Counted from the first letter of the stretch, positions 34,122-46,282 are shown. The stretch: DNA of 64,000 bases from Acidisoma cellulosilyticum (GCF_020621385.1 NZ_JAESVA010000017.1:17923-81922); one strand, 5' to 3'. Notes: generated by a model from the sequence alone, not told the origin. Numbers and translations: made by a program.

Positions 34122-35086
34122 GCGGCGATCCGCCCTTCATCCTTGAGTAAAGCCATGGCGACCTCTGCTGCCGCCTCGACCGTCAGCCCGTCCATCGGCG
34201 CCTTCCCGGCGGGGCCGGGTGCGACCGCGACCGCTGTGCGGCGGCCGGAGGGCGCATATTCGTCGACCGGGGAGGGGCCGAACAGCCCCAATGTCGGCGC
34301 GCCGGCTGCCGCCGCCAGATGCATCAAACCCGAATCATTCCCGACGAACAGGGCCGTGCGGGCAAGGCAGGCGGCGGCTTGCGGCAGGGTCAGACGTCCC
34401 GTGAGGTCGATCGCGTCCGGCAAAGCGTCTCGCACAGGCTGTGCCAGCGCGGCCTCGGCCGGGCCGGGACCAGCGAAGATCACCGGACGCGCATCGGGCA
34501 GCGCATGCGCCCGCAGGCGCTGGAACAGTGCCACGAACCGCTCCGGCGGCCAGACCTTGCCGGCCCAGTTCGCGGTCGGGCCGAGACCGATATAGGGCGC
34601 GCCGTTCGGCAGCAAAGCGCGGGCGCGGGCGCGATCGGCCTCGCTATACCAGGCGATCGGCAGCGGCGGCGGGGCGATCCCCATGCTTTCCGCCAATTGG
34701 CCGAGGCGGGAGCCAGGGCGGCGGCCGCCCTTCAGAATCTGGCGGTGACGGGCGAGCAAAAACAAGGCGGTGCCCGAGCCGCGCAGGTCGATGACCTGAT
34801 CCCAGCGCGTGCCGAGGGTCTGGCCCCATAGCTTGAACCAATGCCCGTCCATTTTCTGCTTGGGCATCAGAATGAGCCGCTCCAGCTGCGGCATGGCCTG
34901 GAAAACCCCAGCCGCCACCGGGCCGCAGGCGACCGTGACGCGGGCGGTCGGGTTCTGGCGCAGCAGATGTTTCAGGATGCCGGTGCTGATCACCGCGTCG
35001 CCGATCCGCGTCGCGGTGATAAAAAGTATTCTCGGACCGGTGGGCAATAAGGCATGCCTCTCATCTTGCAGGCCTATCTTAAACAT
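34118..35086 (-). CDS. glycosyltransferase family 9 (heptosyltransferase)
   Basis: A 322-residue GT-B enzyme. Family 9 motifs are present: an N-terminal RIGDAVISTG strand-loop and the C-terminal FVGNDSGLMHLAAAAG sugar-nucleotide site. Such enzymes add heptose to the LPS core. It is divergent from ppx/gppA and overlaps the dihydroorotase gene downstream. Confidence 0.9.
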   Translation of the reverse strand: MFKIGLQDERHALLPTGPRILFITATRIGDAVISTGILKHLLRQNPTARVTVACGPVAAGVFQAMPQLERLILMPKQKMDGHWFKLWGQTLGTRWDQVIDLRGSGTALFLLARHRQILKGGRRPGSRLGQLAESMGIAPPPLPIAWYSEADRARARALLPNGAPYIGLGPTANWAGKVWPPERFVALFQRLRAHALPDARPVIFAGPGPAEAALAQPVRDALPDAIDLTGRLTLPQAAACLARTALFVGNDSGLMHLAAAAGAPTLGLFGPSPVDEYAPSGRRTAVAVAPGPAGKAPMDGLTVEAAAEVAMALLKDEGRIAA

Positions 35087-35129
35087 TTGACACTTGTCGA
35101 ACCTCTGATCTAGCGACGACTATTAACCC

Positions 35130-36215
35130 ATGGACACCAGCATCTCCACGCCCCGAGCGGCCGGCGATGCACCGATCGCGGAAAAGCGGTCCGGCGCGCC
35201 AATTTTCGGCGCCCTCGATTTGGGCACGAATAATTGCCGTCTGATGCTGGGTGTGCCGAGCAGCAACGGTTTTCGCGTCATCGAAAGCTTCAGCCGTTCC
35301 GTCGGTCTTGGCGAGGGATTGGCAGAAACCGGCCAATTGGCGGAATGCGCGATGGACCGTGCGATGGATGCGCTGCGGTCCTGCGCCGGTCGGCTGTCCC
35401 GCTACCGGCTGAGCGGCTTGACCGCGGTCGCGACGGAAGCCTGCCGCCGGGCCACCAATGGCGCCGACTTCCTGGCCCGCGTGCGCGAGCAGACCGGGCT
35501 TGATATCCGGATCATCTCCGGCCGGGAGGAGGCCGAGCTGACGCTGGAAAGCTGCTCGCCTTTGCTGCGTAATGCCGGCCCGCGGGCGCTGGTTTTCGAT
35601 ATCGGCGGCGGGTCCACCGAAATCGCCTGGGTCAGACTGGATGCCGGCCAGCCGACGCTGATCAGCTATGTCTCGCTGCCCTTCGGGGTCATGACGCTGC
35701 GGGCCTGTACCGAGCAGACCTGCTTCACCGAGGACGGCTTCAACACCATGGTCGAGACCGTGGAGGAGAAGCTGTGGGAGTTCGAGGACATCCACCGCAT
35801 CGGGCGGGAGATCAATCGCGCCGGCGTCCGCCTGCTGGGCACCAGCGGTACGATTACGACGGTCGCCAGTGTGGCGCTGAAACTGCCGCGCTACCGCCGG
35901 CCGCTGGTGGACGGCATCGTACTGCCCGGCGAGGAAGCCGATCAGGCTGTGGAAAGCCTGCGCGCCATGGGCCGCGCCGGCCTGGCGGCCCATCCCTGCA
36001 TCGGCGAGGACCGGGCCGATCTGGTGCTGCCGGGCTGCGCGATCTTTGCCGCCATCCGCTCCGTCTGGCCGACGCCGGAGGTGGGGGTCGCCGATCGTGG
36101 CTTGCGCGAAGGCATCCTTCTGCGGCAGATCCGCGGGGGGCGCCGTAAGGACAGCCGTCGCGGTTGCGGCGGTGGGGCTTTGCAGACATCCATCGCCGCT
36201 TCGCCCGCCGGCTGA
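35130..36215 (+). CDS. exopolyphosphatase / pppGpp phosphatase (Ppx/GppA)
   Basis: A 361-residue member of the ASKHA fold. GALDLGTNNCRL is the phosphate-1 motif, TEACRRA and FDIGGGSTE the phosphate-2 region. It hydrolyses polyphosphate or pppGpp. The short length corresponds to the alphaproteobacterial form without the C-terminal HD domain. It lies 15 bases before rlmE, an arrangement common in alphaproteobacteria. Confidence 0.92.
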   Translation: MDTSISTPRAAGDAPIAEKRSGAPIFGALDLGTNNCRLMLGVPSSNGFRVIESFSRSVGLGEGLAETGQLAECAMDRAMDALRSCAGRLSRYRLSGLTAVATEACRRATNGADFLARVREQTGLDIRIISGREEAELTLESCSPLLRNAGPRALVFDIGGGSTEIAWVRLDAGQPTLISYVSLPFGVMTLRACTEQTCFTEDGFNTMVETVEEKLWEFEDIHRIGREINRAGVRLLGTSGTITTVASVALKLPRYRRPLVDGIVLPGEEADQAVESLRAMGRAGLAAHPCIGEDRADLVLPGCAIFAAIRSVWPTPEVGVADRGLREGILLRQIRGGRRKDSRRGCGGGALQTSIAASPAG

Positions 36216-36230
36216 CAAAGGCAGAATTTT

Positions 36231-36926
36231 ATGGCCCAAGATGGGCGCAAAGGCCCGCCCGGCGACCCGGGCAAGGGCGCAGGACGGGCTCTGACAGTCA
36301 CGCTGAAGCGGACGGCGGGGCGCAGCGTCGCCTCTCAGCGTTGGCTGCAGCGGCAGTTGAACGACCCCTATGTCACGGCCGCGCAAAAGCAGGGCTGGCG
36401 GTCACGCGCCGCTTTCAAGCTGATCGAGCTGGATGACCGCTTCCAGATCATCAAGAAGGGCATGCGGGTGCTGGATCTGGGGGCTGCCCCCGGCGGTTGG
36501 ACGCAGGTGGCGTTGGACCGTGGGGCGGCCGTCGTCGTCGGCATCGACCTGCTGGAAATCCCGCCTATTCCCGGCGCACAGCTGATCCAGGGGGATGCGA
36601 CCGACCCCGAAAATCAGGCCAGGATCATCGAACTGCTGGGCGGAAAGCCGGACCTGTTCCTGTCCGATATGGCGCCCAATACCTCCGGCCATGCCTCGAC
36701 CGATCACATCCGCATCGTGGCGCTTGCCGAAATGGCGCTGGATCTTGCCTTCGACCTGCTGCCGGTCGGCGGCACTTTCGTCGCGAAACTGTTCCAGGGC
36801 GGGGCCGACAAGCATCTGCTGGACCCGATGAAACTGCGGTTTGAGAGCGTGAAGCACGCAAAGCCGCCCGCGAGCCGCAAGGAATCGAGCGAGCTTTATG
36901 TAATTGCTAAGAATTTTAAAGGATAA
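36231..36926 (+). CDS. rlmE: 23S rRNA 2'-O-ribose U2552 methyltransferase
   Basis: A 231-residue FtsJ-family enzyme. The SAM site DLGAAPGGWTQ and the K-D-K-E tetrad are visible: Lys in SRAAFKL, Asp in LSDMAPN, Lys in FVAKLFQG and Glu in SSELYV. It methylates U2552 late in 50S assembly. A basic N-terminal extension of about 25 residues is present. Confidence 0.93.
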   Translation: MAQDGRKGPPGDPGKGAGRALTVTLKRTAGRSVASQRWLQRQLNDPYVTAAQKQGWRSRAAFKLIELDDRFQIIKKGMRVLDLGAAPGGWTQVALDRGAAVVVGIDLLEIPPIPGAQLIQGDATDPENQARIIELLGGKPDLFLSDMAPNTSGHASTDHIRIVALAEMALDLAFDLLPVGGTFVAKLFQGGADKHLLDPMKLRFESVKHAKPPASRKESSELYVIAKNFKG

Positions 36927-37090
36927 TCACACCGACAGGATTGGTCGGAAGGCTGGCGGGTCTCTCTTCTTGTCGTTTGATCGACTGATCGTTTTATCGA
37001 CGGATCGTTTTGTCCCTGTCTCGTCTCAGGGACGTTGCGCGCGGGAAGTGAGGCTCTGTTTGCCATGGATCATGTTGATAATGGATTGAT

Positions 37091-38482
37091 ATGACCAGAT
37101 CCTTGATCAGCCTTGGGCAAAGATGCGACGTGGCATTTCAGCTCAGAATGCATGGCAGCGAAAATATCGCGCATTTTTTTGATTGGCTGGCAACGCCGAT
37201 CGACGGGCTGATCAGGATCATCGAAAGAAATTTCGACGTCTTTCACCCGGAACATCTCACGCTGAGATTGGATCACACGCCCCATTGCGTGCAGGACGTG
37301 GTGACCGGCGTCACCTTCCATCATCAATTTCCACTTTATGCGCACCATGTGCAGCCGGATTTTCTGCTGCACTATCCGGCCTTCATCAAGAAGTTCCAGT
37401 ATCTGGCGGACCGCTTTCGCACCTATATGGCGACCAGGCCGGTGACTTTGGTGCGGCGCGTCATCGACTACGACAAGGCGCTGCGGCTGGAGCGGGCGGT
37501 CAAGACGACCTTCCCCGACGCGGATGTCCGGTTCCTCTATCTGCTCAACCAGGGGGTTGGATTCACGACGCCCCTCGGCCAGGCCCATGTCATCGGGACG
37601 GATGATTCAAGCTTCGGCGACCCGCTGCTGTGGGTGCCGATATTGTCTGACGCCGGGCTGATCGATCGCCCTTATCGCCGCGCGACCATCGAAGTTCTGG
37701 GTGTGGCGCATGATGACTATAATCTGGGGATTGAACGCCGGTTTACGGTCGCGCAGTTGACGGCCGCCATCGCCGCCAACCCTGAAAACGCGGCTTTTCT
37801 GGTCGAGCTGGCGCAATGGTACGCCTTGCAAGGGCAATGGCAGGACATGCTGGTCGCGGCGGAACGGGCGATCGCCTGCAATCCCTCTGTCTGGGGCGCT
37901 GCATTTTATGCCGGCTGGGCCGCCTGGTCGCTGGGCCGGCTGACGCCGCATGAGGCGGCCGATCGGCTGCAGCGGCAGGCGCATCTGCCGGACGCGAGAC
38001 CCTCCTGGGCCTTGATCGCGGCGGAAGCCTTGCGGCTGGCCGGTCGCGTGCCGGAAGCCTTGATCTGTCTCGACCAGGCCATGAAAGCGGATCCGCTCGA
38101 CTACCGGCTCTATTTCGAAAAAGCGAATTGCCTGCGCGATCCGAAGGATGCGCGGGAGATGGTTCTGGTCGTCCAGGCCGCGCGGCGGTTGGCGGGCGAC
38201 CGGCCCTCCTACCTGCACGAGCATTATCTGGCCAACGCGCTGGAGGCATTGGGCGATCTTGAGGGCGCTTTGCAGGCGGCCGAACGAACGGTCTCGGGAC
38301 CGCCGATTTTCTCCTTCCTTTGGACCTATGCCGGTCTGCTGCATAAGCTCGGCCGAAATCAGGCCGCATTGGAGGCTTTGGAACGGGCCAGGGCGGTTGC
38401 CAACCCGGAACAGCTTGATCACCTGGACGTTGTCGTCGAAAGAATCAAAAAGCGGATAGCGGTCGCTATCATGGGGCTCTGA
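37091..38482 (+). CDS. DUF1796 protein with C-terminal TPR repeats
   Basis: A 463-residue protein. Residues 1 to about 200 match DUF1796 (papain-like putative peptidase): SLGQRCDVAFQL with the candidate nucleophile Cys and the HFFDWLATP motif. Residues about 220-455 are tetratricopeptide repeats. No signal peptide. The function is unknown; the N-terminal class is often found near surface polysaccharide genes. Confidence 0.75.
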   Translation: MTRSLISLGQRCDVAFQLRMHGSENIAHFFDWLATPIDGLIRIIERNFDVFHPEHLTLRLDHTPHCVQDVVTGVTFHHQFPLYAHHVQPDFLLHYPAFIKKFQYLADRFRTYMATRPVTLVRRVIDYDKALRLERAVKTTFPDADVRFLYLLNQGVGFTTPLGQAHVIGTDDSSFGDPLLWVPILSDAGLIDRPYRRATIEVLGVAHDDYNLGIERRFTVAQLTAAIAANPENAAFLVELAQWYALQGQWQDMLVAAERAIACNPSVWGAAFYAGWAAWSLGRLTPHEAADRLQRQAHLPDARPSWALIAAEALRLAGRVPEALICLDQAMKADPLDYRLYFEKANCLRDPKDAREMVLVVQAARRLAGDRPSYLHEHYLANALEALGDLEGALQAAERTVSGPPIFSFLWTYAGLLHKLGRNQAALEALERARAVANPEQLDHLDVVVERIKKRIAVAIMGL

Positions 38483-38593
38483 ACCCAGCCTGTCGCTCCA
38501 AGCACGCGGCTTGACCGCAAGGATGTAAAAATCACCCAGCGGTTGCGTGAAGGCTTGACAAGCAGGCCTGGAATGATGTGGACTTAGGAAATC

Positions 38594-38609
38594 GGGTAAA
38601 CGTTTACCC
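38594..38609. promoter_or_regulatory. LacI-type operator
   Basis: GGGTAAACGTTTACCC is a perfect 16-bp palindrome with the central CG typical of LacI/GalR operators. It lies 65 bases before the probable start of the LacI-family gene, so autoregulation is likely. No second copy is seen before the transporter operon. Confidence 0.8.
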
Positions 38610-38673
38610 TCACAATGAAAAAACCGCTCCGGTGACGGATTTGTCCCTGCTACGCGATCGCACAACCCCGCGC

Positions 38674-39687
38674 ATGGAGGCGCAGACAGCAAAGCCCGCC
38701 GGCATTCAGGCGGTGGCGGCGCGTGCCGGCGTTTCCATCGCGACCGTCTCGCGCGTGCTCAACGGCATCAGCACCAAGGCAGGGGTGGAGACCAGCGCCC
38801 GCGTGCGGCAGGCGGCGGAGGAATTGGGCTATCGCCCGGCCCATGCCGGACGGGCCTTGCGCATGCGCCAGACCAGGCTGGTGGCGCTGCTGATGCCCGA
38901 TATCGCCAATGCCTTCTATTCTGCGATTGCCCGGTCAATCGAAACGACGCTGCGCGACCGCGATCACACCATGATCCTGTGCAATACCGGGGAAGACCCG
39001 GATTTGCAGGATTTCTATTTGCGGGAGATGCAGGCCTATCACGTGCGCGGCGTCGCGCTGCTGGGTGCGGTGGAAAGCGACGGGCTGGACCAGGCGCTTG
39101 CCTCCGGCCTGCCGATCGCCTTCGTCAACCGCAAGCCGCCGCGCGGTGGCGGCGTCTTCGTCGGTATCGACAACAGGGCAGCCGGGCTTGCCGTCGCCGA
39201 GCACTTTCTGGCCAAGGGCTTTCAAAGTTGCGGTGTCATTCACGGGCCACTGCATTCCTCGGCCAGCCGGGAGCGTTTCGAAGGCTTTATGGACCGGTTG
39301 CGCGAGGCTGGCTGCGCGCCTTTGCCGGCACATATTCTGGACGGCGGTCTGTCGCTTGAAGGCGGCTACCGGGAAGCCGCGCGGATGCTGGCGGGCAGCC
39401 ATCGGCCGCGGGCCATCTTCTGCGGCAATGATCTGGTCGCCTATGGCCTGTTCCGTCGCTGCCGCGAATTGGGCCTCAGCGTGCCGCAGGATATCGCGAT
39501 TTTCGGCTTTGACGACAATCCGCTCAATGACTGGACCGCGCCTTGGTTGAGCACGATCCATATTCCGTACGATGCCTTTGGCGCAGCCGTGACCGATGCC
39601 TTGTTCCGCCTATGGGACGGCACCGGCAAGGCAGGGCCGGCGGACCCGCTGCCTTTCTCCATCAAACTGAGAGGGTCTGCCGAATAG
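38674..39687 (+). CDS. LacI-family transcriptional regulator
   Basis: About 337 residues. The N-terminal helix-turn-helix (AVAARAGVSIATVSRVLNG) and hinge helix (AGRALRM) are intact, followed by a periplasmic-binding-like effector domain with the FCGNDLVAYG motif. ATG 38674 gives the usual ten residues before the HTH; the frame is open back to 38578 but that would put the operator inside the coding sequence. It precedes the sugar ABC operon and probably represses it. Confidence 0.88.
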   Translation: MEAQTAKPAGIQAVAARAGVSIATVSRVLNGISTKAGVETSARVRQAAEELGYRPAHAGRALRMRQTRLVALLMPDIANAFYSAIARSIETTLRDRDHTMILCNTGEDPDLQDFYLREMQAYHVRGVALLGAVESDGLDQALASGLPIAFVNRKPPRGGGVFVGIDNRAAGLAVAEHFLAKGFQSCGVIHGPLHSSASRERFEGFMDRLREAGCAPLPAHILDGGLSLEGGYREAARMLAGSHRPRAIFCGNDLVAYGLFRRCRELGLSVPQDIAIFGFDDNPLNDWTAPWLSTIHIPYDAFGAAVTDALFRLWDGTGKAGPADPLPFSIKLRGSAE

Positions 39688-39761
39688 CGCCTGATTTTGC
39701 CTGAATACACCTGAAAAAAATAAAAGCGCCGATCAATGGCGCGATAACAACGGGGGAAGTA

Positions 39762-40880
39762 ATGAAGCCATTTGCACGCTTGGCCGCAGCCTTTTTGGCT
39801 GGCGCCGCACTATTGACCGGGGGCGCCACCGCGCAGGCCAAACCCTTCAAAGTCTATCTCAGCATGAGCTATATCGGGAATGACTGGCAGGCCGAGGCCG
39901 AGAATATGGTCCGCGCCATGGCCGCATCCAGCGCCCTGAAGGACAAGGTGAAGCTGGACGTTCAGGTCTCTGGCCCCAATGCGCAGCGCCAGATTCAACA
40001 GATCAACGCCATGGTGCAAGCGGGCGCGCAGGCAATTGTGGTCTATCCGATTTCGCCGACCGCGCTGAACCCGGTCATCCGTGCGGCCTGCGCGCGGCAT
40101 GTCGTCGTCATCGCCTATGACGCGCAGGTGACGGAACCTTGCGCCTACAACGTGCATATCGATCAGACCGAAGCCGGCCGCGTGACGGCGCAATGGCTGG
40201 CCGACAAACTGCAGGGCAAGGGCAATATCGTACTGATGGACGGCGTGCCCGGCACCTCCGTCGATACCGGCCGCACGGCCGCCGCCAAGGCCGTGTTCGC
40301 GAAATATCCCGGCATTCACATCGTCGCCGAAGGTGTCGGCATGTGGAGCCAGGCCGTCGCCCGTACGGAATTGTCCAAGGTCATCGCGACGCATCCCTGG
40401 AGCGGCATCGACGGGTTGTGGATGCAGGTCGGCTGCCTGACCGCGACGTCGATGGAAAAGGAATCCGGCATCGCGGACAATGCGCTGAAGCCCTGTGCGG
40501 GTGAGGGGTCAAACGGCCATCGCACGCAGATGCTGGCGGCCGATACGACCGTTCAGGGTGCCCAGGGCGACTATCGCCCGATGGGTCTGCCCAGCATCTC
40601 CTATGCCTCGCCGCCCTATTCCGGCGGATTGGCGCTGAAGCTGGCGGTGCAGGCGCTGGAGGGCAAGACCCTGCCGCATAACATCATCCTGCCGCTGCCG
40701 CTGGTGAAGAACGAGACCGTGAAACTGTGCACGACCGGCACCTGGAACGATATGAGCCAGGGTTGCAACGTGTTCCAGCCTGCGCTGATCAGCAATCCGG
40801 GCTGGTTCGCGGCCATCTATTCCCAGGACACGCTGGAGCTCGGCCTGCAGGCCGCGCTGCATGGCACGCCCGAGAACTGA
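39762..40880 (+). CDS. sugar ABC transporter substrate-binding protein
   Basis: A 372-residue periplasmic binding protein of the type 1 (ribose/xylose) fold with a signal peptide ending AQA. A GGGGAAG ribosome site precedes ATG 39762. A small GCGCC/GGCGC inverted repeat at 39726-39742 lies just upstream. Two Cys pairs in the mature part may form disulfides. It is the first gene of the importer operon. Confidence 0.88.
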   Translation: MKPFARLAAAFLAGAALLTGGATAQAKPFKVYLSMSYIGNDWQAEAENMVRAMAASSALKDKVKLDVQVSGPNAQRQIQQINAMVQAGAQAIVVYPISPTALNPVIRAACARHVVVIAYDAQVTEPCAYNVHIDQTEAGRVTAQWLADKLQGKGNIVLMDGVPGTSVDTGRTAAAKAVFAKYPGIHIVAEGVGMWSQAVARTELSKVIATHPWSGIDGLWMQVGCLTATSMEKESGIADNALKPCAGEGSNGHRTQMLAADTTVQGAQGDYRPMGLPSISYASPPYSGGLALKLAVQALEGKTLPHNIILPLPLVKNETVKLCTTGTWNDMSQGCNVFQPALISNPGWFAAIYSQDTLELGLQAALHGTPEN

Positions 40881-40906
40881 GCCGACAGAATGAAGGCGAC
40901 AGTATC

Positions 40907-42468
<1,562 letters not shown>

Positions 42469-42472
<4 letters not shown>

Positions 42473-44493
42473 GTGGCCTTGTCTCATCCCATCGCAGCTT
42501 CATGCCGGAACTGCTGCGCAAGCGTGGGTTGCTGACCGCGATTGCGGTCTTTCTGCTGCTGCTGATCGCCGTCAATCTGCTCTCGGCCGCGCCGATGGGC
42601 TATTTCGACGTCTCCTATCTCTCATCCGGCGGTGCGCCGCTGGCGCTGGCCGCCGTGGGGCAGACGCTTGTTATTCTGACCGGCGGTTTCGATCTCAGCG
42701 CCGGGGCCGTGATCTCTCTCGTCAATGTTCTGTTGGCGACGCATCTGGGCACGACGCCGGGTTCCGAAATCCTTTGGGCCGTCGTGGGCATCGGGGTCGG
42801 CGCGCTCGTCGGCGCGGTCAACGGCTTCTTTGTGGCACTGCTGCGGTTGCAGCCGATTGTCGTGACGCTGGCTGTCATGTTCGTGACCGAGGGCGTGACG
42901 CTGCTGGTGATGGATAAGCCCGGTGGGTCGGTGCCTGCGGATTTCGCCGCCTTTTTCACGGGCAGCGCGATCCCTAATCTGTTGCCGGCGCCGTTGATCC
43001 TGATCGTCGCCGTGCTGGTCATCTGGGGCTTGCTGAAACAGACGCGATTCGGCACCGCGCTTTATGCCATCGGCAGCGACGCCGATGCCGCACGCTTTAT
43101 CGGCATCAAGGTTGCGCGCACTACCTTCATCACCTATGCCCTGTCGGGCGCGGCTTACGGCCTCGCGGGCGTCATGGTGACGGCGCAGACCAGCACCGGC
43201 GACCCGCTGGTGGGCGACCCCTTGCTGCTGCAAATTTTTGCGGCGGTCGTCATCGGCGGCACCGTGCTGGGCGGTGGACGCGGCGGCTGCGTGGGCTCCG
43301 TCTTCGGTGCCTATGCGCTGATGCTCATCGTCAATATCCTGCTCGTGCTCAATGTGCCGGCCTATTACGGCACGGTGGTCGAAGGGCTGATCCTGATCCT
43401 CGCCGCCTTCAGCGGCGTCGCCAACGCCAATCTGCCGGTGGCACGCTGGTTGGCGGCCCCCCGCCTGCCGGCCTGGCAGCCGCGTCGGGGTGGTGCGGCG
43501 CCGACCGTCAGGCTCGGCATGGATGGGCCAGCGACGGTGGTGCCGCGCGTGCCCTGGCTGCGACGGCATGGCGAGGTGCTGCGCTACAGCCTGCCGGCCT
43601 ATCTCTGCTTCCTGATCGTGCTCGTCGTCACCGGCTTCATGTTCGGCGGGATCGGTCCGCATTATCTCGGCGTGCTGGCCGTGCTCTGCTCCTTCCTGAT
43701 CGTCCTCGCCCTCGGGCAGGGTGCGGTGATCCTGACCGGCGGGCTCGATCTGTCAGTGCCTTGGACCATTGGCCTTGCCGGCATCCTTGTCGCCGGCTTC
43801 GCCCAGGGCAGCGCGGATGCCGCGATTTGGACCGTGCCGCTGGTCTTGCTGGTGGGGGCTGCCATCGGCGTCGTCAACGGGGCCGGCGTCGTGCTGTTCG
43901 GCCTGCCGCCGATCGTGGTCACACTCGGCATGAACGGCATCCTGCAGGGTGTGGCACTGCTGTATAGCGGCGGCACGCCCTCGGGCTTCGCGCCGCCAGC
44001 GCTGCGCTGGATCATGACCGGTCAACTGTTCGGCATCACGCCTGCCATCTGGTTCGTGCTGGCCTTTATCATTGCCGCAAGCCTGCTACTGTCGCGCACG
44101 AGTTTCGGCCGCCGCATCTACGCGGTCGGCAACAACCCCCGCGTCGCCCGGCTGTCAGGCGTCAATGTCGGGCGCACTACCATCGGGGTCTATGTCCTGA
44201 GCGCGGTCTGCGCCTCGCTCGTCGGCATCATGCTGGCGGGTTTCAGCGGCCAGGCGAGCCTTGGCATGGGGGACGATTATCTTCTCCCCTCCATCGCCGT
44301 CGTCGTGGTCGGCGGCACGTTGATTACCGGCGGGCGCGGCCATTACCTTGGCATGGTCGGCGGCGTGCTGCTGCTGACGGCCTTGCAAACCCTGCTGGCC
44401 GGCACGACGACACCGCCGGCCATACGCGAAATTCTTTATGGCGCTGTCGTCTTGGCAGCGGTTGTCGCGCTGCGCGAACGCGCACCCGGCTGA
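42469..44493 (+). CDS. fused double sugar ABC permease
   Basis: A 674-residue protein made of two BPD_transp_2 permease domains in tandem (about residues 15-330 and 360-670) joined by a Pro/Arg-rich linker. Each half carries the ILTGG(F/L)DLS motif and the GGTxxxGGRG motif. Most such importers use two separate permease molecules; here both halves of the channel are one chain. Confidence 0.9.
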
Positions 44494-44511
44494 GTTGGAT
44501 AGGAACGGATC

Positions 44512-45288
44512 ATGCAAAAACGTCAGGTTAAGCCCGGTCTCAGGGTTCTCGTCACCGCAGGGGCAAGCGGCATCGGCCGCGCCATTGCCGATGCTTTCGT
44601 TGAGGACGGCGCGAAAGTGCATGTCTGCGACGTCAATGAAAGCGCTCTCGCGGAATGCGCGGCGGTGCTGGGCGTCTCGACCTCCATCGCCGATGTCTCG
44701 AACGAGGCGCAGGTCGAACGCATGGTGAGCGAGGCCGTCGCGGCGCTCGGCGGTCTTGATGTGCTGATCAATAATGCGGGCATCGCCGGCCCCACGGGGA
44801 CGGTGGACGAAATCGCGACCAGCGCCTGGCGCAGCACGATCGACATCAACCTCAACGGCCAGTTCTATTGCGCGCATTACGCCGTGCCGCATCTGCGGGC
44901 GGCGGGCGAGGGCGCGATCGTCAATATGTCTTCCTCGGCCGGGCGTTTCGGCTATGCCTATCGCACGCCCTATTCCGCGTCGAAATGGGCGATCGTCGGC
45001 TTCACGCAAAGCCTGGCCAAGGAACTGGGTCCGGACGGTATTCGCGTCAACGCCATCCTGCCCGGCATCGTCAAAGGCCCGCGCATGGAAGGCGTCATCC
45101 GCGCTCGCGCCGAACAGACCGGCGTGCCTTACGAGGCGATGGAGGCCGAATATCTTCAGCGCATTTCGCTGCGCCATATGGTGACGCCGGATGATATCGC
45201 ATCCGCCGCCATCTTCCTTTGCACCCAGGCCGGGTGGAATATTTCCGGCCAATCCATTGCCGTCTGCGGCAATGTCGAAAGCCTTTGA
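44512..45288 (+). CDS. short-chain dehydrogenase/reductase
   Basis: A 258-residue classical SDR: cofactor motif TAGASGIG (an Ala replaces the usual first Gly), NNAG, and the Ser-Tyr-Lys catalytic set with YSASK. The Asp after the second strand (CDVNE) favours NAD. It is probably a sugar or sugar-acid dehydrogenase in the catabolic cluster. Confidence 0.88.
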   Translation: MQKRQVKPGLRVLVTAGASGIGRAIADAFVEDGAKVHVCDVNESALAECAAVLGVSTSIADVSNEAQVERMVSEAVAALGGLDVLINNAGIAGPTGTVDEIATSAWRSTIDINLNGQFYCAHYAVPHLRAAGEGAIVNMSSSAGRFGYAYRTPYSASKWAIVGFTQSLAKELGPDGIRVNAILPGIVKGPRMEGVIRARAEQTGVPYEAMEAEYLQRISLRHMVTPDDIASAAIFLCTQAGWNISGQSIAVCGNVESL

Positions 45289-45314
45289 GATAAGCTGAGA
45301 AACAGGAGGGTCGC

Positions 45315-46247
45315 ATGGCCGCTGCCAGAAAAGTCATCATCACCTGCGCTGTCACGGGTGCGATCCACACGCCCTCGATGTCGCCTTATCTGCCGGTGAC
45401 GGCGGATGAGATTGCCGAGGCCGCCATCGGCGCGGCGGAAGCCGGCGCCGCTATCGTCCATCTTCATGCCCGCAATCCGGAGACCGGCAGGCCCGATCAG
45501 AGCCCGGAGGCTTTTCTGCCCTTTATCAAGCGGATCAAGCAGGCATCCGATGTGGTGATCAATCTCACCAGCGGCGGTGCGCCCTATATGATGATCGATG
45601 AGCGTATCGGGCCGGCAATGACGCATCATCCGGAAGTTGCCTCGCTCAATATGGGGTCCTTCAATTTCGGCCTGTTTCCCATGCTGAAGCGCTTCAAGGA
45701 TTTCAAGCATGAGTGGGAAAGGTCGCATCTGGAAAACAGCGTCGATCTTATCTTCCGCAATACCTTCAAGGATATCGAATACGCGCTCGCGGCCTGCGCC
45801 GGCAACGGCACGCGCTTTGAGTTCGAATGCTACGATACCGGCCATCTCTACAATCTCGCGCATTTTGTCGATCGGGGATTGGTCAAGCCGCCCTTCTTCG
45901 TGCAGACCGTCTTCGGCATTCTCGGCGGTATCGGCACGCATCCCGAAGACGTCATGCATATGAAGCGCACGGCGGACCGGCTGTTCGGTGACGATTATCG
46001 CTGGTCCGTGCTCGGCGGTGGACGCATGCAGATGCCGATCGCGGCGATGGCCGCCGGTATGGGCGGGCATATTCGCGTCGGGTTGGAAGACAGTCTGTGG
46101 ATCGGGCCGGGTGAACTTGCCCGCAGCAATGCCGAGCAGGTTCAGCGTGCGGCGGAGATCGTGCACGGTCTGGGCCTGTCCGTCGCGACGCCCGATGAGG
46201 CGCGGGCGATTCTGGAGCTGAAGGGCGGCGACAAGGTCGCTTTCTGA
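45315..46247 (+). CDS. beta-keto acid cleavage enzyme (BKACE, DUF849)
   Basis: A 310-residue TIM-barrel protein. The zinc-binding H49/H51 pair is in VHLHARNPETG. Family members condense a beta-keto acid with acetyl-CoA and split it into acetoacetate and a new acyl-CoA. With the dehydrogenase at 47258 it could act on a 3-keto acid derived from the imported compound. Confidence 0.92.
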   Translation: MAAARKVIITCAVTGAIHTPSMSPYLPVTADEIAEAAIGAAEAGAAIVHLHARNPETGRPDQSPEAFLPFIKRIKQASDVVINLTSGGAPYMMIDERIGPAMTHHPEVASLNMGSFNFGLFPMLKRFKDFKHEWERSHLENSVDLIFRNTFKDIEYALAACAGNGTRFEFECYDTGHLYNLAHFVDRGLVKPPFFVQTVFGILGGIGTHPEDVMHMKRTADRLFGDDYRWSVLGGGRMQMPIAAMAAGMGGHIRVGLEDSLWIGPGELARSNAEQVQRAAEIVHGLGLSVATPDEARAILELKGGDKVAF

Positions 46248-46282
46248 ACGGATCCACCAAGAAAAAGACGGGAGAGAGCGGT

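Noticed and set aside
33111..34595. Long plus-strand frame of 494 codons
   Set aside because: Antisense to dihydroorotase and heptosyltransferase, both with intact motifs.
36927..37090. Possible tRNA or small RNA after rlmE
   Set aside because: No cloverleaf or conserved T-loop sequence could be found; repeated GATCG words there do not form a stable long hairpin.
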